From NCBI GenBank assembly GCA_027118455.1, contig JAJAYZ010000052.1:1-46994 (forward strand): a stretch of DNA of 46,994 nucleotides, read 5' to 3'. This document shows positions 40,483-46,994 of the stretch, one piece after another (the first letter of the stretch is position 1; every line of letters begins with the position of its first letter). The DNA is from Actinomycetes bacterium (GTDB lineage: Bacteria > Actinomycetota > Actinomycetes > JAHEKZ01). The translations under genes were made by a program, and so were the position numbers. The notes below the pieces were generated by a model, which did not search any database, was not told where the DNA came from, and saw nothing but the letters and a program-made list of their open reading frames with translations.

Positions 40483-41109
40483 ATGCCTGCGATGCAGAGT
40501 TCGTTGTTCGACAGTGACACCGCACCCTCGCTCAGCCGCCTGGGCGACGGCCTCACGCGCACGAAGTTGGACCGTCGCAGTTGGGTCGACCACCAGCTCG
40601 GCTGGGTTGCCGGATCCGACGCCCTGTTCGACGAGGTTGCCCAGTCAGTGCCGTGGCGTGCCGAACGGCGCCAGATGTACGACCGAGTTGTCGACGTGCC
40701 GCGTCTTGTTGGTTGGTACGACGCAAGGGCGCAGCTGCCACACCCGGTGCTCGCCGATGCGCGGTTCGGCCTCTCGGCGCACTACGGCGAGGTGTTGCCC
40801 GAAGGCTTCGCCACCGCAGGGATGTGCCTTTACCGCGACGGACGCGACAGCGTTGCCTGGCACGGCGACACGATCGGGCGCGGCCGGACCGAAGACACCC
40901 TGGTCGCGATCGTCTCTCTTGGGGCGCCGCGGGCGTTACTTCTGCGACCACGGAACGGCGGGGCGTCTGTGCGCTTCATGCTTGGGCACGGTGATCTACT
41001 TGTCATGGGTGGTGCCTGCCAGCGTGAGTGGGAGCACGCGGTGCCGAAGACGACCAAACCGAACGGACCGCGCATATCGATTCAGTTCCGGCCACCTGGG
41101 GTCCGGTAG
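40483..41109 (+). CDS. alkB: AlkB-like 2-oxoglutarate/Fe(II) dioxygenase, DNA alkylation repair
   Basis: About 208 residues from ATG 40483 (MPAMQSSLFD); ATG 40462 and 40492 are alternatives. The iron site is HGD in SVAWHGDTIGRG plus the distal histidine in REWEHAVPKT, and the 2-oxoglutarate arginine lies in GPRISIQFRP. The RLVGWYDARAQLP block is typical of bacterial AlkB-like proteins. It removes methyl groups from 1-methyladenine and 3-methylcytosine by oxidation. A probable SOS box upstream suggests damage induction by LexA rather than Ada. It converges on the NERD-helicase gene, with 163 bases between that contain no supported gene. Confidence 0.88.
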   Translation: MPAMQSSLFDSDTAPSLSRLGDGLTRTKLDRRSWVDHQLGWVAGSDALFDEVAQSVPWRAERRQMYDRVVDVPRLVGWYDARAQLPHPVLADARFGLSAHYGEVLPEGFATAGMCLYRDGRDSVAWHGDTIGRGRTEDTLVAIVSLGAPRALLLRPRNGGASVRFMLGHGDLLVMGGACQREWEHAVPKTTKPNGPRISIQFRPPGVR

Positions 41110-41272
41110 CGGCATGTTCTAGAAGGCGAGTGTCGCGTGCTGGTGCGGGCGGGGGCGTCGGGTGCGAGTACTGCCTCAAACGGAAGGCCCGACACAAAGT
41201 CGAGAGCCAGATCGCCCAGCACGCCCGGGAGTCGGCGGACTGACCTGGGATGTCAGGCAAGGTAACCTCAGC

Positions 41273-42910
41273 TCAGACCCCAAGACGACGCATCACTCCT
41301 TCGCCGGCCCAGTGACGCAGCTCGTCGGTGTCGCCGCACACGACGAGAAGATCGCGGGCCCGGGACATGCCGACATACAGCAGCTCTCGTGCCCGATGTT
41401 CGTCGCGGAAGCCGTTCACTGCCAGGACGACTGCGGGTCGTTCGAGTCCCTTGAAGCCGAGCACGTGACCGTAGAAGGCGTCATCGGCCTCCCAGAAACT
41501 GTCCCAGTAGCCGGCAGTGCCACGACTTTTCACCCGCTCCAGCTGGACGGGGTGACGGCTGCCGGTGGTGAGCAGCGCGAGTGACTCAGGCGGCCATCCT
41601 TCGTCCATCAGAGCGAGCAAAGCGTCGTCGGCAGCATTAACGGCCTCGGCTGTAGCGCAAGCGACGAACCTGACGGGGGGACCGTCGAGTCCGGCGTACT
41701 TCATCTGTTCGTGGGCGAGTGAGCCGAACGTCTGGGCGATCTGCTTGGTGTTGCGAAGGTTCTCATCGAGGTTGACGGGAACGAGGGCGTGAGGAGGGAC
41801 GCCTTCTCGACCGAAGACTCGCTGCCCCTCGTCGAGGAAGATCGATAACCCGCTTGACTGCGGATCGCGGAGTCCGGCCGTGAGCGCCGGCCACCAGGAG
41901 TCTGCGAAGTCTTGTGCCTCGTCCACCACGATCGCGTCGAAGCGGTCAGCATCGGTGAGGTGCGCAGCCAGACGGAGCATCTCGACCGGGAGGGTCTCGT
42001 CCCAGTAGCGCTGGTCTGCCCCGCCGCGAGGTTTGGCCCCCCACTGGACGCCGAGGTTGTGGAACGTCCCCACGTAAGCGGGGCGATCGGCGGCTGGGAA
42101 AGTGGCGACGCGCCGTTCGACGAACGAGGCGAGCCCGCGGCTGTAGCAAACAAGCGCCACCCGCTGCCCTGCGCGGCTGAGTCGTCGGGCTTGTTCGAGC
42201 GCCAGGTAGGACTTGCCGGTGCCGGCGCCACCACGGACCAGGAGCCGCGGGACGTCGCTGAGCATGCGGAGGACCGTTGCCTGCTTGGCCGTGAGGCGTT
42301 CGACGGAGTCTTCGTTCTCCGCGAGGGTGCTCAGCAACACTCGCTGGGTGCCTGGACGTGCGGTGAGCGCGTCGACGATGGCAGCAATCTGTTCCGAGGT
42401 TGGAGCGGGTGCTCCCTCGAGGTCGCGGAGTGCTGTGAAGACTTTGCCCGCCGCATTCGTCTCGACGTCGAGCTGATCAAGGAGCCGCCAACGCGGGCAG
42501 TCAGGCGATGCGAAGTTGTCGTCGACACGGGTGTATGGGAACGCGACAAGATGTGTCATACGAAGCTGCATGAGCGACGTTCGCTGTCGGATGAATCCAC
42601 TCAACGCATAGTGGCTGCGGTGAGCTTGGTAGATCGGATCGACGACCTTCCGATGGTCGTTGTTGCCTACCTGGATCCACGTGCCGTCGTCGCCACGGGT
42701 GATGTGTCCGCCTTTGACTTCGATGACCGCCATGCCAATGTCCGGCCAGAGGACGACGAGATCGGCCTCGCAGTCACCTTTGCGGTCGGTGAGCGCCAGA
42801 TTCGCGAGGAGCACGGCGTCGTCGGGAAGCTGGCTGCGCAGAGCCGTCCAGACTGCCTGCTCGGCCACCGACTCGAAGGTGGGCGACTCAGGGAGGCAGC
42901 GAGGGCTCAT
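41273..42910 (-). CDS. NERD-domain UvrD-like helicase
   Basis: 545 residues. N-terminal NERD nuclease-related domain: GDCEADLVVLWPDIGMAVIE at residues 45-64 and EVKGG at 64-68 hold the acidic and lysine residues of a restriction-like core, with QAHRSHY near 95-101. The SF1 helicase part follows: Walker A GGAGTGKS at 227-234, GTFHNLG at 281, Walker B VVDEAQDF at 328-335, and motif VI YVGMSRARD near 512. This short architecture processes DNA ends or foreign DNA in unknown ways; some relatives occur in defence islands. It lies 37 bases downstream of the secreted-protein gene on the same strand. Confidence 0.88.
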   Translation of the reverse strand: MSPRCLPESPTFESVAEQAVWTALRSQLPDDAVLLANLALTDRKGDCEADLVVLWPDIGMAVIEVKGGHITRGDDGTWIQVGNNDHRKVVDPIYQAHRSHYALSGFIRQRTSLMQLRMTHLVAFPYTRVDDNFASPDCPRWRLLDQLDVETNAAGKVFTALRDLEGAPAPTSEQIAAIVDALTARPGTQRVLLSTLAENEDSVERLTAKQATVLRMLSDVPRLLVRGGAGTGKSYLALEQARRLSRAGQRVALVCYSRGLASFVERRVATFPAADRPAYVGTFHNLGVQWGAKPRGGADQRYWDETLPVEMLRLAAHLTDADRFDAIVVDEAQDFADSWWPALTAGLRDPQSSGLSIFLDEGQRVFGREGVPPHALVPVNLDENLRNTKQIAQTFGSLAHEQMKYAGLDGPPVRFVACATAEAVNAADDALLALMDEGWPPESLALLTTGSRHPVQLERVKSRGTAGYWDSFWEADDAFYGHVLGFKGLERPAVVLAVNGFRDEHRARELLYVGMSRARDLLVVCGDTDELRHWAGEGVMRRLGV

Positions 42911-42947
42911 GGAGACGTTCTACTGGACGCGGCCGACAGCCGGAGCG

Positions 42948-44594
42948 TCAGCCAGCGCGTCTGGATGGGCTGTTCAGAACCCGGGTTTGACCCGTCGAGT
43001 CGGCTCCGGTGGCCTCACACGAGACTTTTTCACCGTCGTCCCTGCTCACCAGTCGGTATTTTTTCGCGGTGGCGCCGCGGATCCGGTTGCCGTTGCGTTC
43101 CCAGCGGTAGCTGATCGAACTGGTCTCGACCCAGTACCCGGAGGCGCAGGTAGCCCTCGTCCCGATGCGTAGCGACCCTGCAACGCGCGCCCGGTTGACG
43201 ACCGATCCGCTCGTGGGACTGGTCATGATCGAAGGCCCCTGGCTCTGGCCAAGCCAAGCGAAGTCGGTGTCGGGGTAGGTCCCGCGGGTGTAGATCATCG
43301 TGCCGTGGCTCCGGGCGTCGACGCCGATGACCTCACCGTTCGATGCCCCATTTGTCGCCTCGTCTCCGAACAGTTGCTGAACGGGTCCTGGCACGCCCTG
43401 GCTGAGGGTCCTGAACTCCACCGCGAGGCCGTCAAAGGCCGGGGTGAAGCGCTGGTAGAGAAGCGCAGCCTTGCCGTCGGGCCGCTGGACGAGCGCGTTA
43501 AGCTCGGCGTACTCGCCGGTGGGCGTCAGTTGGACAGCCCCACCCAGCCCTGAGTCGTCCAGATGCCGGGACCAGATCGTGAGCGTGCCACCACTCCTCT
43601 GACCCCATACCGCGGTCGTCTCGCTTTGGCGGTTGACGACGCCGTAGGCATCTGTCGACACCAACGAACCGCTGACGACATCACGTGCCACCCAGGGCGC
43701 GAGTGGGCGTCGGACTTCCCTCGTTGCCATTCGCACGGCGTCGAACGTCTGTGAGGTCGCGGTCCACACAACGGCTGCCGTGCCGTCAACGCCGATGGTC
43801 GGGTGTACGCGCTGCGAGTCGCCGGCGGTGGAGATCGTGCTGACTTTCCACTCTGAGTTCTTGCCCTTGGCCTTGGTTGCTGCACGCACAGTCATGTCGG
43901 GGAGGTTGTAGCCCTGGATGAACGAGATGACGACGTCGCCGGCTGGATTGACGGCAAGGTGCTGAGCGTTGGCGAACTTATCTGCCGGAGTAAGAAATCG
44001 GTTCTGCCACGTCCCGCCGGGGGAGTGGATGCCTACCGAGAGACGAGCCACCGGGTCGCCTGGGGGATCTACCTTGGGAGGCGACACAGCTGTGACGACC
44101 AGCGTTCCGTCTGCGGTGATGGCTATCTCAGACGATGCGTGGAAGTGATTGTCTTGGTCTTTGAAGAGCCGGACCGGCTCTGACCACCGCCGCGTTTGTG
44201 CGTCCAGTTTGATGAGGTACGACGTGTAGTTGCCCGCCCCCGTTTGGTAAGTCATCCAGAAGTCACCTGATGCGGTGGGGGCGATGTCGGTGACGCCGAG
44301 GAACGAGCCGTCCGGCCCTACCGGCACGCGCTTCCACTCCGTCTCTCCGGGCAGTCTGACCTTGCCGAGCACTGCGTTGCCGAAGGTGCCGGAGCCGTCG
44401 ACAAGCCACGTTACGAGGTCGGTGCCGTCCGCGGCCACGGCCGACACGGGGTTGACGAGGCCGGCACTGCCCGGGATGCGCTTGGGCGTACCCCATGGTC
44501 CAGGCAGCTGCGCCGAGGCGCCGGGTGCGACCAGTGCGGATGCGCCAACGGTCGCGACGACAGCCAGGGCGATCGCAGATCTGCGAACAGACAT
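42948..44594 (-). CDS. Secreted propeller-like protein with C-terminal Ig-like domain
   Basis: About 548 residues. ATG 44594 is chosen because CGGAGG precedes it and it begins MSVRRSAIALAVVATVGASA, a Sec signal peptide cleaved near ASA-QL. The open frame continues to 44732, but that part translates a LuxR remnant. Repeated strands with D-G and W/Y (AADGTDLVTWLVD, ITADGTLVVTAVS, GVDGTAAVVWTAT) suggest a beta-propeller, about residues 35-450. The C-terminus (SISYRWERNGNRIRG, EKVSCEATG) is an Ig-like domain seen in actinobacterial surface proteins. No anchor is visible. Catalytic residues not recognised. Confidence 0.7.
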   Translation of the reverse strand: MSVRRSAIALAVVATVGASALVAPGASAQLPGPWGTPKRIPGSAGLVNPVSAVAADGTDLVTWLVDGSGTFGNAVLGKVRLPGETEWKRVPVGPDGSFLGVTDIAPTASGDFWMTYQTGAGNYTSYLIKLDAQTRRWSEPVRLFKDQDNHFHASSEIAITADGTLVVTAVSPPKVDPPGDPVARLSVGIHSPGGTWQNRFLTPADKFANAQHLAVNPAGDVVISFIQGYNLPDMTVRAATKAKGKNSEWKVSTISTAGDSQRVHPTIGVDGTAAVVWTATSQTFDAVRMATREVRRPLAPWVARDVVSGSLVSTDAYGVVNRQSETTAVWGQRSGGTLTIWSRHLDDSGLGGAVQLTPTGEYAELNALVQRPDGKAALLYQRFTPAFDGLAVEFRTLSQGVPGPVQQLFGDEATNGASNGEVIGVDARSHGTMIYTRGTYPDTDFAWLGQSQGPSIMTSPTSGSVVNRARVAGSLRIGTRATCASGYWVETSSISYRWERNGNRIRGATAKKYRLVSRDDGEKVSCEATGADSTGQTRVLNSPSRRAG

Positions 44595-44699
44595 ATTTGG
44601 GTGCCTCCGTGCGACGAGGGACTCGATCATGGCGGGCCGGCCGCACTTCAAGGTAGTCGTTCGCAGGTGCGCAGCGGTAGATCCAGGCGGCGGGGGTGA

Positions 44700-44850
44700 G
44701 GACTTGATGCGGCCGGTCTCGTAGGCCCACATCGCTAGTTCGACGCGGTTGCGGGCGCTCAGCTTTGTTCATCTGCGCAGTGAGGTGCGTTTCACAGCGC
44801 TCAGGCTGATGTGCAGCTCGCGAGCGATCTCGAAGAGTGCGACGACCGGT
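44700..44850 (-). pseudogene. LuxR/NarL-type HTH fragment with compensating frameshifts
   Basis: On the minus strand FEIARELHISLSAVK leads, after a one-base shift, to HLTAQMNK, and after a second shift back to ARNRVELAMWAYETGRIK. Together these spell the C-terminal helix-turn-helix of a NarL/LuxR response regulator. In the original frame a TGA interrupts it. No receiver domain is found upstream. The remnant's last codons are joined in frame to the leader of the secreted-protein gene. Confidence 0.7.
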
Positions 44851-44865
44851 TCAGCGGGATGCCGG

Positions 44866-45251
44866 TTACTTGCCCTCGGACGGGTGATTCGGATCGCCGG
44901 CCACGGCGACTGTCGGCGACGAGACCTGCTTTGGCCGTACGACTCCAACGAACTCGTAGCCCAGCGCGTCCAGTAGGTCAGCTACCTTCGCCAGGCCAAC
45001 TGCCTCTGGGTCAAGCCACGCGCCATCTGCGCCCGGACGATCGCTGGCCCCAGTTCGTCGATCGCCTCAACCGAGAACTTTTGGACTGCTCCTGACTTGA
45101 TGGCTTCGTAGTCGTCTACTTGACGTTGAAGTTCGGAGGTGAGGTCGTCGTAGGCGATCTGGTCGAGGCTGGTGCTCGCTTGATCTCGCGTCGGCTGCAG
45201 GCCACGTAGTTTGTCTCGAGCGACCTTGAGTCGCCGGTCGCTATTGATCAC
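44866..45251 (-). pseudogene. XRE-type antitoxin with deleted HTH core
   Basis: The intact 5' part (GTG 45251, MINSDRRLKVARDKLRG) covers the N-terminal coiled region and reaches the start of the helix-turn-helix, DELGPAIVRAQMARGLTQRQ, then hits TAG near 44982. In another frame the C-terminal end EAVGLAKVADLLDALGYEF, followed by VGVVRPKQ, continues to TAA 44866-44868. The missing middle is the recognition helix. This antitoxin type usually follows a RelE/HigB-like toxin gene with overlapping ends. The protein made would be about 89 residues and should not bind DNA. Confidence 0.7.
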
Positions 45252-45310
45252 CGCTGTCGCCCAATGTCACGAGCACGATCCCCTTTGCCGGCTCCTTGCC
45301 GCGACAGAAA
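45241..45310 (-). pseudogene. Possible 3' remnant of a RelE/HigB-like toxin gene
   Basis: The minus frame ending TAG 45241-45243 reads DHFCRGKEPAKGIVLVTLGD then SGDQ and overlaps the antitoxin's GTG by 11 bases, the arrangement expected for a toxin-antitoxin pair. Only the last two dozen residues are present; upstream the DNA is the promoter region of the plus-strand ATPase gene. The match to toxin C-termini is loose. Confidence 0.3.
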
Positions 45311-45314
45311 TGAT

Positions 45315-45354
45315 CTATCTTTTCTGCAAGATCCATGTTATCTTTTCTGCAAGA
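45315..45354. promoter_or_regulatory. Duplicated palindromic element upstream of DUF4143 ATPase
   Basis: TATCTTTTCTGCAAGAT occurs at 45315-45331 and 45338-45354, 23 bases apart. Each is an inverted repeat: TATCTT-TTCTGC-AAGATA is perfect in the second copy and ends in C instead of A in the first. The AT-rich block stands out from the GC-rich surroundings and ends 30 bases before ATG 45385. Likely an operator pair, possibly overlapping the promoter, since TATCTT also resembles a -10 box. Confidence 0.65.
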
Positions 45355-45384
45355 TAGCCGAGTGCCACAGTCGAGGGGTGACGC

Positions 45385-46662
45385 ATGAAGCCGGATGGAT
45401 CGGCCGAAGGACCCGCCTATCGACCCCGCTTGGTCGACGACCAGCTCAGGAACCGACTGAGCGGCATCGGTGCGGTCCTCATCGAAGGACCGCGGGCTTG
45501 TGGCAAGACGGTCACGGCCAGTCGGGTAGCGCGGACGACCTTTCGGCTCGACGTCGACGGTGCGGCACGCGGTGCGGCCGCGACAGCTCCGAGCCTGCTG
45601 CTCGACGGCGATCCGCCGGTACTGCTGGACGAGTGGCAGCTCGAACCGGCGTTGTGGAACCACGTGCGGCGAGCCGTAGACGATCGATCCCCCGCGAAAG
45701 GGTTGTTCATCCTGACCGGGTCCGCCACACCGAGTGACGACGCGAACAGGCACTCTGGTGCCGGACGCATTGCGACCATCCAGATGCGTCCGATGAGCCT
45801 GCTTGAAACGGGTCACTCGACCGGCGAGGTCTCGATGGCTGCGGTCCTGGACGGCGGCGAAGTCCGAGCGCTTGACGCTGGGCTGGACGTACCAAAGCTC
45901 ATCGACCGCATCTGCATCGGTGGATGGCCGTTGCTGCTCGATGCCACCGCGGTCGATGCAGCGGAATGGCTGGTCGACTATCTCGACCAGATCGTCCTGG
46001 TTGATGTGTCGGCCCTCGGAGCTCGGCGTGACCCGACGAACGTCCGCCGACTGCTCACGGCCCTGGCACGCAACGTCGGGACCGACGTGAAGGTCGCTTC
46101 CCTGGCACGTGACGTCGGCGGACCAGCCGGTCCAATCGCGCGGGAAACCTTGGACAACTACTTAGATGCCCTCTGGCGGCTACGCCTCGTCGAGGACGCT
46201 CCGGCCTGGGCTCCGCACATGCGCTCAGCGACGCCGTTGCGCGCCGCGTCCACTCGGTACTTCGTCGATCCCTCGCTGGCTGTCGCTGCGCTGGGGCAGG
46301 GTCCGCAGCAGCTAATGGCTGACCTCAACGCCACGGGATTCTTCTTCGAGAATCTCGTTGTGCGCGATGTGCGCGTCTACCTTCAGCAGTTTGGTGGCCA
46401 GGTGCACCACTGGGGGGACGCGAACCAGAATGAGGTCGATGTCGTAGTCACAATGCCGGACGGACGGTGGGGCGCCTTCGAAGTCAAACTGAACCCCGAC
46501 GATGCTGGCAAGGCGGCGGCTAAGCTCACGCGGTTCGCGTCGAAGGTCGACCAGACCAAGGTCGGTGCCCCGTCTGCCCTGGGGGTCATTACCTCGACGG
46601 GCTACGCCTACCGTCGCGCTGACGGTGTCCTGATGTTGCCCATTGGCTCGCTCGGACCTTGA
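45385..46662 (+). CDS. AAA ATPase with DUF4143 domain
   Basis: 425 residues, soluble. Walker A is GPRACGKT (IEGPRACGKTVTASRVA near residue 33), Walker B PPVLLDEWQLEP, and sensor 1 FILTGSATPSD. A C-terminal DUF4143 domain includes FFENLVVRDVRVYLQQ and a nuclease-like pattern NEVDVVVTMPDGRWGAFEVK, whose spaced acidic residue and EVK recall PD-(D/E)XK folds. Members occur as scattered single genes in bacteria and archaea; their function is not established, though toxin-like or mobile behaviour has been suggested by distribution. The duplicated palindrome upstream may mediate autoregulation. It sits beside a broken toxin-antitoxin pair. Confidence 0.88.
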   Translation: MKPDGSAEGPAYRPRLVDDQLRNRLSGIGAVLIEGPRACGKTVTASRVARTTFRLDVDGAARGAAATAPSLLLDGDPPVLLDEWQLEPALWNHVRRAVDDRSPAKGLFILTGSATPSDDANRHSGAGRIATIQMRPMSLLETGHSTGEVSMAAVLDGGEVRALDAGLDVPKLIDRICIGGWPLLLDATAVDAAEWLVDYLDQIVLVDVSALGARRDPTNVRRLLTALARNVGTDVKVASLARDVGGPAGPIARETLDNYLDALWRLRLVEDAPAWAPHMRSATPLRAASTRYFVDPSLAVAALGQGPQQLMADLNATGFFFENLVVRDVRVYLQQFGGQVHHWGDANQNEVDVVVTMPDGRWGAFEVKLNPDDAGKAAAKLTRFASKVDQTKVGAPSALGVITSTGYAYRRADGVLMLPIGSLGP

Positions 46663-46795
46663 GCCACCTGCGTCCGGCAGTCAACGGGCTGTTGCGACCA
46701 GGTGAGGCCACGGTCTGACGCCACTGGTCTGGGCGGCGGCAGATCCAGGCGGGTGATGTGAAGGCTCGAGACGGCAGTCGCCAACGCACTGCTTC

Positions 46796-46823
46796 ATGCG
46801 TAGACGCATGTTAAGATGCATCT
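46796..46823. promoter_or_regulatory. Two palindromes directly upstream of the antitoxin start
   Basis: ATGCG-TAGA-CGCAT (46796-46809) and AGATGCATCT (46814-46823) are both perfect inverted repeats, the second abutting ATG 46824. This is where ribbon-helix-helix antitoxins bind to repress their own operons. TTAAGAT at 46811-46817 may be the -10 region. Confidence 0.5.
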
Positions 46824-46994
46824 ATGCCACGAACGATTCAGATCAGGAATGTCGACGATGACGTCTACACAGCTCTGTCGAAGCACGCAGCCGAGGCCGG
46901 CGTGACCGTCCCTGACCTGCTCCGTCGTGAGGCGGCCCGGCTGGCTTCGCGTCCGACTGCGCAGGAGTGGCTGGACAGAACGAGGCGTCGTCGG
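46824..46994 (+). CDS. FitA/VapB-type ribbon-helix-helix antitoxin, cut by window end
   Basis: 57 codons are visible: MPRTIQIRNVDDDVYTALSK, then HAAEAGVTVPDLLRREAARL. The pattern of a short beta strand (TIQIRNV) followed by two helices is the ribbon-helix-helix of FitA/VapB antitoxins, with the usual DxVYxxL and LxxYL-like positions. Its C-terminal part, which would wrap the toxin, and the expected PIN-domain VapC toxin lie beyond the window. Upstream palindromes support autoregulation. Confidence 0.75.
   Translation, partial: MPRTIQIRNVDDDVYTALSKHAAEAGVTVPDLLRREAARLASRPTAQEWLDRTRRRR

Noticed and set aside
41028..41243. 71-residue plus-strand frame after the AlkB-like gene, containing GCEYCLKRKARHKVES
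   Set aside because: It begins inside the AlkB gene, has no ribosome site and only a short attractive stretch; kept as unsupported.
44595..44732. N-terminal extension of the secreted protein at 42948-44594
   Set aside because: The extension translates a LuxR helix-turn-helix remnant (AMWAYETGRIK); a signal peptide and CGGAGG site support the start at 44594.
1..46994. CRISPR arrays, tRNA or rRNA genes
   Set aside because: No regularly spaced repeats, and no tRNA-like arm sets or rRNA signatures, were noticed while reading the intergenic regions; a covariance-model scan would settle short RNAs.

Overview
High-GC DNA from an actinobacterium, probably of the Nocardioides/Propionibacteriales type. 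This is inferred from strong G/C third-position bias, frequent GTG/TTG starts, GTGA/ATGA stop-start overlaps, probable leaderless starts, a mycothiol-type arsenate reductase and an actinobacterial-style SOS box. No rRNA, tRNA, CRISPR array or complete mobile element was recognised.

Layout. 1-131: frameshifted 3' end of an IS5-type transposase. 292-5991: a class II aldolase divergent from a complete polyamine-type ABC operon (Tat lipoprotein binding protein, two permeases, ATPase) whose last gene, a small lipoprotein, overlaps the ATPase stop. 6015-12685: class I fructose-bisphosphate aldolase, a large secreted beta-propeller phytase and two secreted proteins of unknown role. 12819-16111: an orphan family-B DNA polymerase locus, minus strand, with all exonuclease and polymerase motifs. 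A single in-frame TAG separates it from a downstream open frame with no standard start codon, and its N-terminal side shows a frame change. 16430-20079: conserved hypothetical protein, arsenate reductase, flavodoxin, small membrane protein, glutamate decarboxylase. 20069-21640: an MFS exporter pseudogene. 21823-23628: S9 peptidase.

23681-33554 is a sugar-uptake and catabolism regulon. An MsmK/UgpC-type ATPase is divergent from an eight-gene run: DeoR regulator, AgaS-like SIS isomerase/deaminase, binding protein, two permeases, GH4 glycosidase (CHSV motif, alpha-galactosidase-like), PfkB kinase and a GatZ/KbaZ-like protein. Together they read as import and intracellular cleavage of an alpha-galactoside or galactosaminide, then a tagatose-phosphate route. 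The divergent intergenic region carries nested palindromes and a TTGACA promoter with GAAAC repeats.

33576-44594: a virulence-factor-family small protein, a P2A calcium-type ATPase, a Tat-exported DUF1800/DUF1501 pair, small membrane proteins, an AlkB-like repair enzyme behind a probable SOS box, a NERD-helicase and a secreted repeat protein. 44700-46994 is a decayed regulator/toxin-antitoxin zone (LuxR remnant, XRE antitoxin with a damaged helix-turn-helix), then a DUF4143 AAA ATPase preceded by a duplicated palindromic element, and the start of a FitA/VapB-type antitoxin.

The best candidate for something undescribed is the polymerase locus at 12819-16111.
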